Positions 9,744 to 21,156 of a stretch of DNA of 52,374 bases are shown here, in pieces. Origin of the DNA: Perkinsus chesapeaki (taxonomy: Eukaryota; Perkinsozoa; Perkinsida; Perkinsidae); the NCBI GenBank assembly GCA_013115145.1, contig JAAPAO010000213.1, forward strand, positions 1 through 52,374, given 5' to 3'. How positions within the stretch are numbered: the stretch's first letter is position 1; the number at the start of each line of letters is the position of its first letter. The position numbers were made by a program, and so were the translations under genes. The notes beneath the pieces are model-generated. The model made no database searches and was not told the origin of the DNA. It saw only the letters and a list, made by a program, of their open reading frames with translations.

Positions 9744-11644
9744 ATGTCATCTGGAGGTGCGGCAGCCTCGAGCTCTCCAACTGCAGCATATGAACGATGG
9801 TTCAATAAATGTACTATAGATCAATTAAAGGATATAGCGCGGTAGTACTAGCTGGGAGGTAGATAGCGACCAATGGTTCAAGCGGTCAGGCATTTCCGTC
9901 TACGGGTTAGCGGTCGAAAACAGGAGCTCGTTCAACGGCTTATCAATTACATTACGGAGAACCCTCATGCTTGGCAAGACTTGCAGCGTACAGGAGGTAG
10001 GCAACGCGACAATGGGTTATGGTAATTGTTGGTAATAATAAGGTAATTCAGTATATGGTGGATTTAACACCAACAGCTATTCGCGTGGTGATATGTATTT
10101 TAGTCATGCTGAGAACGCTGCTCGGACGTTTGGAGGTAATAATTGAACAAAGGAGCGGTATGCAGTGATACATTACATAGCTTCCTCGTCGAGTATGCCA
10201 GAGCGAGGAGGGATGCCCGGACAACCTGTGAAGGATCCTGACCTAGAGGAAGTGTTTGAGGCGATGGACCCTTTCTGGGAGGCAGCACCGTCAGCGGTAG
10301 TAAAGGTACATGGGGGGTTAGACAACCGAGGGAATACTGCTTCCTCTTATTGCTGGGCATGATAGTCTTACCTGCCTCTTGTGGTTTGATGAAGAGCGGG
10401 TCTGTTCAGGTGAATAGTAGGGCGGTACTTGGTATGTGGAGATTGTGTTACGGTAAATTCTATTGTGAGCTAAATACAAAGCATATTAAAGAATGGAGAC
10501 GACAGGGAGCACGAGTGTATGCCAGGATGATACGCTGTCCAGCAAAGAGGTAGGGCTACAAATCGGCCATAGTGGTAATAACGGTGATTTAGTCGCATGA
10601 AGCTGAGCAGTGAGCGTATTGCTCATCAATGGCCATATACTCTAGAAGTCCGAATTAACAATAGCGAGGCGATTAAGGTGAGGTTTCTGTAGGAGGCGCC
10701 TCTAGTAAATATGGCGTATCTTTCAGATTGATCCCCCTAAGTACTTGAAGGTCCGCCGAGATGAGCCCATTGATGTTACCACTTGTTTAAGCTCTCATGA
10801 AGAAGTGAATCGTATTGTGGTAGGAGGTAGTTGGCATGGGCAGGGGTGCTATGCGTGTCAGGTGTCATCGGCGCCTTCGCCCAAAGGAGAGGACAGACCG
10901 GAAGACTTTGTCTTGGCTTTGGTTTTATGCATCCGTCGGAGCACTGATGAATTGGTCGACTCGGTAAGTTTGGTGGTGAGAGAGCGGTAGGAAGGTTTGT
11001 TGGTCAGGTTCCAGTTGCTGATAGCATCGAATGTAAGGAGAGGATAGGTCGGGTGTTAAACAAGGAAAGGGGCGATGATGATGTACTAATAGAGGGGAGT
11101 AAAGAGGAGCTTGAGGGCAATACAAGGTGCTTCATACCGTCTTTTCCTCATCGTTATGTTAATTATAGGATATTACCATTGACTTGCCCTTTGTCCATGT
11201 GCCCTATGATGAGACCGGCTCGGGGTAGGCATTGCACTCACATGCAGGTAATCAGTAGCATGCCCATCGGTAATAGGGAATTGGTCGTATTAGTGCTTCG
11301 ATTTGGAGATGTTTATTGGTACACAACCGAAGATGTCGGCCTTCAATAACCGATGGAAGTGTGGTGTATGCTCCAAGGTGGTTCGACCAGAGGATCTAGT
11401 GGTGGATGGCTTCGTACTGGATGTTATAAAGGCAACTGCAGATGCCTCTGGGGTACCTACGTGCGATTCGGTGAGAGAGCGGTATGGAAATAGGGTAGAG
11501 TTTGTATAGGTTCACTTGGATAAGAGAACTCTGGATTGGGCAGTGGACCCGTCTGATTATGCTTCTGGTGATGATGATGATTATAATGAGACGGATGACA
11601 ATGGAGAGCAACTAGTGACGAAAAATGAGGATGAGGTGATATAA
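9744..11644 (+). CDS. PIAS/Siz-type SUMO E3 ligase (SAP-PINIT-SP-RING)
   Basis: Multi-exon. ATG at 9744. A SAP DNA-binding domain (CTIDQLKDIAR, then LRVSGRKQELVQRLI) is split by a 48-nt intron at 9842-9889. A PINIT-like region follows (exons around 10440-10990; introns 10550-10592 and 10678-10726), with YLKVRRDEPIDVT and a DFVLALVLCIRR strand. The SP-RING is LTCPLSMCPMMRPARGRHCT, an intron (11247-11293), then CFDLE and NRWKCGVCSKVVRPEDL, keeping the expected Cys/His zinc ligands. The last exon after intron 11453-11509 is acidic (SGDDDDYNETDDN) and stops at 11642-11644. By family knowledge such proteins transfer SUMO from Ubc9 to chromatin and nuclear substrates. Exon borders between the SAP domain and about 10440 are not resolved. 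Confidence 0.88.
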
Positions 11645-11786
11645 GGGGTGGCTAGTGAATGAAGGATGAAGAGGTATATCACACTCCCTCATTGCTGCTG
11701 CATTGCACTGTACACAGATGAATGTTTGATAACATAACCACCTATATAAACAGCTTTAGTGGTGGTACCAGTAGTACTATTCATCA

Positions 11787-12657
11787 ATGAAGGGGTTGTT
11801 AGTCACGACGACGACATCGAGTGACGACGATTTTATTGTGTGTTCAGGATGGCGGCTCTACCACAGCCCCAGCCACTAGTCTTGGCTCCTCCTCCTCCTC
11901 CGCTGCTGCCCGGGCTACTGATAATGCCCTCGTGGATCTACTAGATGGAAGTAGTAGTTCTAGTGATGATGAGGTGCCTTTGTTACCGAACCCACGATAT
12001 CCCGTAGGCGTCACAGCTGCTTACTATGTTGCTTGTATTATTGGCTTTGTCAGCTCTTGTCCGCCCCTCATCACGGCCCTGTCGGTGGGGTAATGCAGCA
12101 TGGTCCCCCACCTTCAGTAGAGGACATGCTTGAGGAGCGTTTAAAGGTAACGGCTCACGATGGTAGCGTGCCGTCATCATCCTCGGCATCAACATCGGCA
12201 GAGAAGGATTGGTATATGGAGGAGGTAAGAGCCTCATCTAGAGCTAGCTGGTGGAAAGCTCATCAGTGCCCTATTCTACCACCTACATCTGCGAATGGTG
12301 TGCCACCGCCTTTGATGGAAGGGCGATACTACCCTGCTAGTGGCGTGCTGCCATCACCGAGGAAGGCCGATCAAGAACAGTATAGCATGGCGTTACTGAG
12401 GCAAGCGTATAAGCCATATGAGGAGGCTGAAAAGGAGAGGCATAGGAAGAGACGTCTAAGGAAGAACGGCGAGTCTGATGAGGAAAGCAAGAAAGCGAGG
12501 CGACGGAAGCGGCATGGGCGGTAGGAGGGCCAGGGGAACTGATTAGAAGAACGATGTACCTTTCAGAGGGGCAATACCTCGTGGACCGGTCGGGAAGGTG
12601 ATCTCGGGCGGAGTAATTGATATATGCGACAGCGACTAGGATGGAACCTTGCCTTAG
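11787..12657 (+). CDS. Unrecognised Ser-rich / basic-tailed protein
   Basis: Proposed exons: a short ATG exon at 11787; an exon to 12003 rich in Ser and Ala with an acidic patch (SSSSSDDEVPLLPNPRYP); intron 12004-12053; then a long exon with PPPSVEDMLEERLK, EKDWYMEEV, ASWWKAHQCPILPP and a Lys/Arg-rich end (EKERHRKRRLRK, KKARRRKRHGR). Further splicing may add a short GAIPRGPVGK segment before a stop near 12657. The basic clusters suggest nuclear location. No domain is recognised. The start and last exon are inferred from splice-site phase and are uncertain. Confidence 0.55.
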
Positions 12658-12854
12658 CACCGGCAGCTAACTGCTGCTGGTTGGGGTTGGAAGGCATTGT
12701 GCATACGGAAACTATTTGTAATATTGGTCGTTCAATAGGCAGCGATGATGCCACATACGTAAGAGATAGTAGAGCTTCTACCACATCATTGGTATTGTGT
12801 TGTGGAGGAAGATGGCCACCCTTGGGGCTTTTGTCAAAACAAGTTTATGAAGCA

Positions 12855-13128
12855 ATGTCATCTTCTTCAAAGAGCCGGCGAAAGAGGAGGGAAAGAGATG
12901 CGTCTGGTAGGGACTCGGGTTCGATGCCTGCTCATGTCATCTTTCCGTGTTCTAGAGAGGCCCAGTAGGGAGGCACGGGAAAGGCCGAACCGCGTTAGGG
13001 AGCTTCCTGTGAAGCAGAAGCAGGCTGTGAAGAAGAATAGAGTAAGTGCCTGATCAGAGGATTGAGGGAAGACCGAACATTGGTGGCAATTGCGGCCAGT
13101 TAGTAGCCCATCGAGAGAAGGCACTAGA
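12855..13128 (+). CDS. Short Arg/Ser-rich basic protein (hypothetical)
   Basis: ATG at 12855 followed by SSSSKSRRKRRERDAS. Splicing of a GT-AG segment of typical size then joins an in-phase exon rich in Arg, Glu and Lys (ERPSREARERPNRVRELP, KQKQAVKKNR). A final small exon may end near 13128. The frame is also open upstream of this ATG, so this may be the 3' part of a longer gene that begins near 12600. No function is recognised. Confidence 0.35.
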
Positions 13129-13447
13129 CGTAGACAGTAGTTGATAGATGTCTTCTGTACACATACTGTCGTACATGTTGATACAGTATTACTTCATACA
13201 TGTATATGAAGGGGATTGTCAGGACAATGAGGGATATCTAGTGCTAGTCCTAAGAAGCTACTCAACTACACCCATCCACAGAATTATATCACATACAGTC
13301 TTTTATTCAATAGAATGAGTTCAATGCTCACTTTATGTTAGGCCAGTCAATTGTTACCAAGTTAACCTTGCTATTTATGTTCTTTCTGATTATCGTTTTT
13401 TTAGCGGCTTTGAAGTTCAAAGGAGTTTGAATGACGCTTGATGTAAG
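13129..13447. other. Gap between hypothetical genes
   Basis: AT-richer sequence with no supportable exon. It ends at a possible AG acceptor (13446-13447) in front of the next open exon. Confidence 0.4.
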
Positions 13448-13813
13448 GTTCAATCAGCACGTGGAGCTGGGCCGGCGGCATCCCCGCCATCCTCCTCTCC
13501 GGGACCAGCTAAAGCTAGAGGACGATGGAGCCGTTTTGTTATAGAAGGCTTCAATCTACTAGGCGAAGTTATGATATCTGACAACTATGGTGGAGCAGCC
13601 TTTGATGCGATGGCAGAAGCTGCGCGACTGGAAAAGATCAAAGTTGGGAGGCAAAAAGTAATGTTAGTGGGCTGGATGGGAATACATGTCGCAAGCATCC
13701 GGTCGGGGATGAGGGAGGAGGATTTCGATAGTGTAGGATACGGGAGGATTAGGGGAAGGGGTTATTTTGAGGAGTTGAGTAGGGCAATCTCGTGGGCTGC
13801 TGCTGTTGCGTAG
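13448..13813 (+). CDS. Unrecognised 3' exon
   Basis: An open stretch preceded by an AG acceptor and ended by TAG. It starts with a Pro/Ser/Ala-rich segment, then RWSRFVIEGFNLLGEV, DNYGGAAFDAMAEAARLEKI and GWMGIHVASIRSGMREED, a composition typical of a real globular domain. I do not recognise the family. The upstream exon and start codon are not found. Confidence 0.4.
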   Translation, partial: VQSARGAGPAASPPSSSPGPAKARGRWSRFVIEGFNLLGEVMISDNYGGAAFDAMAEAARLEKIKVGRQKVMLVGWMGIHVASIRSGMREEDFDSVGYGRIRGRGYFEELSRAISWAAAVA

Positions 13814-14257
13814 TAGTAGGCTAGTTGGCATGTAGGGAGATGATCGATTTATAGGTGAATGCAAGTTGTGTGCGGGAGCTGCTGCGTTAAGGATGAATTG
13901 ATAATTATATTATTAATAATATTGCAACATTTTAGTGCTCTCTGATCAGGTTCTTAAAGGTTTATTAATGAGTAACACTACTTGGATTAATGATCAAGTT
14001 ATATGTACCACATCTACCAATAAGGCCCGGGATGTCTCCTGTAACTGCCGTCATCACACCGCACTCCTTACCGTACAGCAGTCCTTCCTTCCCTCAGCAC
14101 CGGAATACGACTATATAACTTCTGCTCAGGAGGACAGGCTAGTTGATATAACCAAGCCGAGGTGCTCTAAAGCGTCATCGTTCACCCGTCTGCTCGACTG
14201 TAACTGTTTCTCAGACACGCAGTGATATCGGTCGATTACGGTGGCTCCATCGGTCTC
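13814..14257. other. Gap with one uncertain ORF
   Basis: A 96-codon frame at 13935-14225 is present but has no recognisable domain and no neighbouring splice logic. I do not call it a gene. Confidence 0.4.
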
Positions 14258-15703
14258 ATGACCCGTCCAGCTCTGGCGAGGGCCCCCGGGGCTGTAAACG
14301 GTTTAGCAAGTCCAATGTCTCCTGTTAGTGGTAATGCGTTAACCATTCAGCGTGTAGCTAAGGCGTAGCTAGGTTACTCTGCACCAAGCCCTCGGGATGC
14401 AGGAATGCAGGAGGTGGGCGGCAGGTTCATGCGTTATTGGCAAGGAGCTGTGACAGGAGACACAGCGCTTCACATGGCTGTCAGGTAGAGTAGAGGGTAT
14501 GGATGGTGTTGGCTGCAGCAGCAGGTGCTGCTGTTGTTATTAGGGCACATGACAGGCTGTTAGTGGCGGCATTACTTTTGATGGGTGCCGATATTGATGC
14601 TCGGAATGGTCAAGGGGTTATACCCGAGAACGCGCTCAAGTTCAATCCAGCGGATCGACTCGATGCTGGCTTGAGGATGGGCAGCCTGGTAGAAGTACTA
14701 GCAGTCATTATTGTTATCGCTTAGTTCAGGATCCTCGTATCGGTGGGCGCGGGTATCTAGAGGGTCTGTACCTGCGGGTTGCTAAGCCTGGTACTACAGA
14801 GGAGCCCTTCACTACCTTCGACTCTAGTGCTACTACACAAAGCGTAGGACAGACATGGTGTGTAGTGGAGGAGATGATAGATGCAGGCTAATGCATTTGA
14901 AGCTGCAGCAGCAGCGGCCGCACGCGTAGATTCATTGGTCACGGAGGGCACCTTGTGGCAGGAGGAAATCCTTATGAGCATTCGTAAGTGGTCCCGTTAC
15001 GTGTCATACGGTATCGGTGGTGATGCTGCTGCTGCTCAGAGCGGTTTAGTGCGTACAATAAAGCTCCTATGGATGCAGCACAGCTAGAGATTGGCAGTGA
15101 TATAATAGCGTCACTTTGCAGACGGGTAATAGATTGGCGGGTATTGTATGCATTTGTAGCTGCAGCTGTTTTGTTGTTGTATAGGGAGCTGTGGAGGGCG
15201 CCCTATCCAGCAGTGGACCGCGGTTTAAGTGGCTTGTTCTAGCAAGTGAGGCGAATGCTATTCGGATGCAGGCAGTGAAACGGGGAAGGCCACGCCGAGA
15301 CGAGTTCGTCACAAAGCCTAATGTGTGGTCAGAAACACGAGTGTGGATGGGGAAGTGAGCTGGGTCGGGGAATGGGGGCCTTGGGGGAAGAAGGCATCTT
15401 ACATAGGCATGAGGAGATATACCCTGGTGGCCCGTCACGGTTACTCAGCCTGCCGGAAGCCGCCGAACACATTGCTGTTGCTGAGCGATCCGGAGGGCTT
15501 GGGGTGCTATGGGGCGGACATAGCAGGTCGGGTGGTATAGCACCACAAGCACCACAGAATAGGGATGCTCCATTGACCCATCCAACGCAGAGGATGCTAA
15601 GGCTCATGATGGAGGAAGAGAAAAAGGCTGCAGCAACCAAGGTAAGGAGGATCAATGTAAAGGGGGAGAAATACTTGGTGTTAATGGTAGTCAGTTGATA
15701 TAA
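14258..15703 (+). CDS. Ankyrin-repeat protein 1
   Basis: Spliced gene with ATG at 14258. Introns at 14354-14410 and 14485-14543 restore a clear ankyrin repeat (GDTALHMAVRAHDRLLVAAL, then LLMGADIDARNGQGVIPENAL). Further exons continue in phase: PRIGGRGYLEGLYLRVAKPG; an Ala-rich exon (NAFEAAAAAAARVDSL); a basic exon (AVKRGRPRRDEFVTKP); and HEEIYPGGPSRLLSLPEAAE with a Lys/Glu-rich end before TAA at 15701-15703. The repeat suggests a protein-protein interaction role; the rest is unassigned. Introns downstream of 14700 were placed by phase and are approximate. Confidence 0.65.
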
Positions 15704-15711
15704 TTAGTGAA

Positions 15712-15745
15712 GGTGATGGTGACACGAAGCAGCGTCACCATCACC
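15712..15745. repeat. Perfect 12-bp hairpin after the ankyrin gene
   Basis: GGTGATGGTGAC (15712-15723) and its exact inverse (15734-15745) enclose a 10-nt loop, 8 nt after the stop codon of ankyrin gene 1. It may mark a 3' UTR structure. The motif GGTGATGGTGAC recurs singly near 15831, just at the next gene's start. Confidence 0.7.
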
Positions 15746-15833
15746 ATGTCACGGAGAGTGATATACTCCCTGCTGAGGGGGAAATGCTACGATATCGCGG
15801 TATAAGATTTGGGAACGCAAGATCGTAAGGGGT

Positions 15834-16575
15834 GATGGTGACTTTAAAGGAGGATTCTCTGCCTATTATTAGGACTCTCTTCCAGTCTAGTAACCTCGAG
15901 ATTGTTAATGGTGACTCATTGCTTCATGTAGCAATAAGGATGAAGAACTTCTATTTAATAAGGTAGGCTTGCCTCCTCAGTCAGGGAGGCTCAGGATTGA
16001 CGCTAGATTAGCTCCCCGAGGGAACGCGTCTGTCCGGGAGAGTATTCTCTTCCGGCTTATCTAATGTATCTTCATCGCATTAGGCAGCCTCGAATAACAC
16101 ATTCTTGCGCTACTACGTGGCTTCCGGGCTGCCTGGTTACCAAGCTGCTGTTGAGTGTACTGGGGCAGGTTCTTGCTGGCATGTGCTGCGGCTAGGGGCC
16201 GAATGCGAGCGGTTATGGGCTTGAAAAATAGTGAGGTAGCCTTATCGTTATCTGAAGATTCGTAGAAGGTCGGAATGCTGTCCTAGGGCGTGACGTGTAA
16301 GAAGTTATCGGAGACAGTGGGGCTGGGCCGCCTGGGTGAGATGTGTCCCAAATTGAAGAAAGCAAAGAAGCATAAGAAAGGTCTTCCCATAATAGAATTC
16401 ATTCTCAGTAACATACCCACCCACGACACCTTTGGCGATTGGTAGTAGCGTTGGGTCCTCCTTTTTAGGCGTTCTGAGGTTTGCTAGACCGCAGGGTAAG
16501 CAAAGCGGTAAACTGTCCCAGTTCCTCAGCCTTAAAAAGAAATATGGCACTTACCAGTATGTCGGGAAGGTATGA
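15834..16575 (+). CDS. Ankyrin-like protein 2 (hypothetical)
   Basis: ATG at 15834 opens a frame with LFQSSNLEIVNGDSLLHVAI followed by RMKNFYLIR, whose GDSLLHVAIR core matches the GDTALHMAVR of the neighbouring gene. Later exons show an ankyrin-like NNTFLRYYVASG and VLRLGAECE, then Lys-rich segments (KLKKAKKHKK, LSQFLSLKKKYGTYQY) before a stop near 16573-16575. It is probably a diverged tandem relative of ankyrin gene 1. The intron chain is only partly worked out. Confidence 0.45.
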
Positions 16576-16814
16576 CTGAGTTAAGTGACTTATTATTCTA
16601 GGATTAAGACGAAAAAGAAGAGATAGGTCGGTGGTCCAAGTAGTAGTAGAGGAAATTCAAAAGCAGTAACAGCAGCAGCAATGATGCAACATTACCATCA
16701 GATGTGTTACCTTTGTTGTCAACCCGCGGTCATCATCTTGTGTTATACCGAGGCGGTTATCTCCCTAGCAATTTTTATCTCTCTTCTTTGACCCTTTGCC
16801 ACCACCATTCGTTA

Positions 16815-19018
16815 ATGTTAGAAGCTCTCGTCCGGCCGGGGAATATCGGTGCTGCACTCTTCCTTGTGGCATGTGTGGCTATCAATCTGGGTATGATACT
16901 GCAGAAGTTGGCTACTGTGAAGTCTGGTATCATTGGTAAAGGCTTTTGGGCGGCATGTGGCTTCAGTATGGACTATTTAACTAGCGGGTAGGACCATGTT
17001 ATTACTACTACTAGGTGTCGCTATCATCTATCAATTACAATTATTCTTACCTGTGCTGTCTTCTATATCCTATATAGAAGCTTGAGTTATGGGTCACTGC
17101 CGTCGGAGAGGGAGTAGTATACTGTACAAGTTCCCTTCCCGCCTTTGCGCCAACCGTCGATGTGGTCCGGTAGTTGTGTTTCGTGTTTAGGTATCTTTGG
17201 CTCGGTTTGGCATTGTACACCTTGGGTCAGTACGGATGCCTCCATGCTTTGGCACTTGCACCACACTTTACTAGCGCATCTCTCAACGCCATTATAATAC
17301 TCAGTAACTCCCTCTTAGCACCATTGGTGCTCGGGGAGAAGCATCGGGGGTAGGAACTCCTCGACTTCCTTGCTATAGGCCTTTGATACAGGTGGTCGAT
17401 GCAGTGCACCTGGCTAATGGCAGCAGGGTCGACTGCTGTCCTTATGGCCGATGGTTCGACACTTATCATGCTGTTGGTCGATGATGGCAGTACGCCTTAT
17501 GCTGTAAAGGAGCATGTCTGGCAGAAGGAGTCCCAGCTGGAGTCGCAGTAAGCAGGACTCGTACGTACTGAATAACATGTGACGTTCAGTTTCGCGCAGC
17601 GTCCCTTTCTTGCCCTCATTGCTGTTATCTTCATAGTGGTCCTTGCTGCAGCGTTTCTGAAAATGTAAGTCCTTCGCCTCCTTCGATAATACGGTTTTTC
17701 TATCAGTTTGTCGATAACATCCTCTCGTGTGGACTGGGCACGGCACAGAATCGTAGATCTCCTGGTGCATGCTATACCGGCCGCTATGCTAGCCTCATTG
17801 GCTCTCCTCTTTGTGAGGTATCAACCTTCGTGTCTCATTATTGCTCTACCCTCCACACAGGTCTGTTGTCCATCTTGCTCTCACCTCTATCGCTCACCCA
17901 GAATCGATTTGGCTGCTAACTCGTCCGCAATGGGGTATACTGGCCGTAGGTGCCGCAGCTGGAACAGGAGGTCTCTTCCTGCTTAATCTCGGCCTTATAA
18001 GATTCAATGTATACCAACAAGCTTTTACTTGGTTAGATACCTTGTTTCCATTCAGACACTCTGGTTTCTACCGGTGTACTACTCCATGGCTGCAGTACTA
18101 CAGACAGTCGTGGCTGGGGTATACTTTGAAGGTAGGCGTATTCTGAATATATTATTTGTTATATACGAACTTAGATCTGATTGGATTACGTTATATTGAG
18201 GTACCCTAATTTAGTACTTGTAATTTTTCATTAATCATAGTATCATCGAGCTTCGTTACTCGTCCTACCAATCTCACCTGAAGTTGAGGTATAAAACCTT
18301 GCCATCGGCGTGAGCAATAGACTTTAGCGCCTAATGATACCTTCAGGGCACTGCTTGGATACCTGAAGCTTCACCTTCCCTCTGTGCTGCGTCCAGTCTG
18401 TATGATAAGTCTAATCGTTATCTTCCTTCAGAATTCCACCATCTGGGCATGTGGTCGATGGTGTCAATTGGTATTGGGGTGGTTCTGAATATAATAGCTG
18501 TGTGGATCCTCCTGAGGAGTGTAGACCAAGATGATGTCGTATCGTCACAGACTCATCATCGCTTGGAAAGGAGCCGTATATGCCCACGTGAGCGTCTACC
18601 TCAGCTTTACACAGAAGATGATGATGCTCAGTGGCTGCCATCAAAGGACCCGTCTAGTTTAACAGGTAGCTATCAGTGTACTTCAGGAAGATCTGTTACT
18701 GCAGCCGCTTCACTGTTCAAACTCGCTGGCCTTCGGCTATCTGAGTTATCACCGGATTCCTCGCTCCGGCTTGCACGGAATAGAGACCTTTCGGCGCCGT
18801 ATATGGTCGGAAATGAAGAGGTGGACTCCTCCATATGGTCATGGTCGGGGGCACCTTCGGAAGCTGCATCCATCCATGGGGAACAGTCAGACAATACCTC
18901 GGATGTCTCAACCAAGCGCTGGAAGAAGCAAGGTAGCAGCAGCATGATGGTCAGCACCGCCGCTGCCGCCACCCCTGGGGTTAGTATAGATTGTCTTCCG
19001 AGGCGCTCCAGTTTATAA
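16815..19018 (+). CDS. NIPA-like (DUF803) magnesium transporter 1
   Basis: First of three tandem paralogues. ATG at 16815 gives an amphipathic start and TM1 with AINLGMILQKLA. Splicing yields RQPSMWYLWLGLALYTLGQ, APHFTSASLNAIIILSNSLL and APLVLGEKH, all matching copies 2 and 3. Further TM exons follow (RPFLALIAVIFIVVLAAAF, HAIPAAMLASLALLFV, LAVGAAAGTGGLFLLNLGLI), then LWFLPVYYSMAAVLQTVVAG. The C-terminal exon (about 18430-19018) is a TM segment and a long Ser-rich cytosolic tail. Many short introns interrupt the gene, unlike copies 2 and 3. By family knowledge NIPA proteins are multi-pass divalent-cation (Mg2+) transporters of plasma or endosomal membranes. The open frame at 19111-19362 might be an additional 3' exon. 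Confidence 0.8.
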
Positions 19019-19594
19019 GGTACTTGTATAAAAGTCCAAATAATAAATTCCCACGACACAATAGCTTCACACCCCTTGGAAGCCATAGTGTAGTTGATTG
19101 AGAGATCTTATTGGTGTCTATATTTCGGAAATTGGGGAATAGAAGTCCGTTAGTTCTGTTATCGATAATAGTGTCTTCATTGGCAGGCAAAGACGAGACT
19201 GTGATACATACAAGCACCGGTAGTGTGGTGACACCAGCAGTATCAGAGTGTCTAGGAGGATCCCCACGTGCCACAGCAGTACCAGCAGCAGCAGGAGCAG
19301 CAAAGGCTTCTAGATGGGGGATACCATTCAGGTTCCTGAGAATGAGGGAGATCAACAGGTGAGTTGTTCATGCCGAGGTGAAGCTATGAGCTCAACTCAG
19401 GACGGCTACGAACGGCGAAGTTGTTGGCTCTTCGTCGGAGAAGTCCCCTTGCCGAGCGGCTTGATATTTGTCACAAAGTGACTTCTTGTTCGACATGACC
19501 ATCTGTGCGCCTACCGTTAAATAATAGTTGTTGTTGTGTTGTTGGTTGTTGAGGTCCTGTCCCCTTTGCCAGTGTCTTGTATATAGTTCCTAAA

Positions 19595-20828
19595 ATGGAG
19601 CACCTGGCGCTTGCTTACGTCTATGCCACCATTCCACGCTGGATTTTCGGTGCTTTGCTCTGCCTGGCCAGCTGCGTTATCATCAACTTGGGCATGGTCA
19701 TCCAGAAGCGAAGCGTGAAGTTTTCCGCTGTCTCACGGCCGGTGTATCTCCAGCCTCAGTGGTTGAGTGGCTTCACAATATTCTTGCTTGGTCAAATTGT
19801 GTCTCTATGGTCCCTGAGTATGGCTCCGCAGTCGATGCTTTCCTCGCTAGGCAGCGTGTCTCTCGTCAGCAATTCCATATTGGCTCCATTGCTCCTCGGC
19901 GAGAAGCACACTGCAGTTTCGCTCTATTCTACTGGTGTCCTACTGGCTGGCAGTCTCCTTGTGGTATCCTGTTCGAGCCATCAGTCCCAAGAGTATAGCC
20001 CCGCCGCACTAATGGACTTGTTCATAAGACCGCAGTTCCTAGCGCTCACCACCGTTATAGTGCTTTCGCTAGGATACCTTGTTTTGAGGAGGCTCCGGAA
20101 GGGTCAGTTGGAGTCTGTGTACTTCGGGACCCTGAGTGCTCTATTAGGGGCGCTATCGGTGCTCTTTGCCAAGTGTGTGTCTATATTGGTTCTAGGTGGC
20201 AATGCATTAAAACCAGTAGACACTACTATGAGACTGGCATACATCCTACTGTTGCTTCTCAATATTACCTTTTCCATTTTGAGTGTATACGTCATGAACT
20301 TGGGAATCATAAGATATCGAGTAAGTATTCAACCCTCAATAATTCTTCCAGAGTTGTCCATCATTAGGCGCTTGATATACTGCCGGTATACTACTCGTTA
20401 GCGGTAGTCTTCCAGACCATCACAGGAGGCATCCTTTTCCAAGGTCGGTTGGCATTCACTCGCATCACTGATCGTCTCCCCTTTTAGAGTTCGTCCAGCT
20501 ATCATTCGGGCAGTGCCTTGGCTTGACATTGGGTGTCCTACTAACGTGTGCCGGTGTGCAGACGATAGCCTCTGGCTCACCCGGTGATGCAAGCGGCGGT
20601 GTGACATCCGCCGCACGAGAGCCTCTTCTTGGCCATGTTCCCCAGAGGCGGTCATATTCAGAAAGCCTTGGGGAGGGCAAGCCTGATGCATACACGATAA
20701 TCGCCGATAGCTGTGGTCAATCGCTCCGACGTGAAGGTTATAGTGCCATTCCCGTACCAGCTTCTGATGGCCCATCATTAGCATGCCTTGAGTTCAGACT
20801 TGCAGCACGTAGCAAATCGTCTATGTGA
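19595..20828 (+). CDS. NIPA-like (DUF803) magnesium transporter 2
   Basis: ATG at 19595. One long exon carries most of the protein: TM1 with INLGMVIQKRSV, then WLSGFTIFLLGQIVSLWSLS, MAPQSMLSSLGSVSLVSNS, LAPLLLGEKH, and a YFGTLSALLGALSVLFAKCV block. Two short 3' introns lead to LPVYYSLAVVFQTITGGILF and then FGQCLGLTLGVLLTCAGVQT, with a Ser/Gly-rich cytosolic tail. The last intron positions equal those of copy 3. Same predicted role as copy 1. Confidence 0.88.
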
Positions 20829-21156
20829 TGATGCCTACACTTACACCTTTTACCTATGGTTTACTACTAGTCCGAAAGTTGCCTCTTCGGTCCTTCCTGA
20901 GTATCTCGAAATTGATATCGAACCTTGCTCGTCTAGTCCATCTACGGCTCAGTGTATCCCAGTGTACCATTCTAGAGTTCGTCTTGTGTACGTTTTATCC
21001 TATATCATTTAAAGGTGTATCGCTGCTCTGCGTTCAGCAGAAAGTGAAGTCTTATAATAGTGATCACGACGTTGATGATGCCTTCACTGTTGTGTTTACT
21101 TATCAGGGCTCCGTGCTGGTTGCCTACACAGTGATTTCTATTGTGCCCTTTTTTAA
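20829..21156. other. Spacer between NIPA-like genes 2 and 3
   Basis: No gene recognised. It is a short spacer containing the promoter and 5' UTR of copy 3. Confidence 0.5.
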
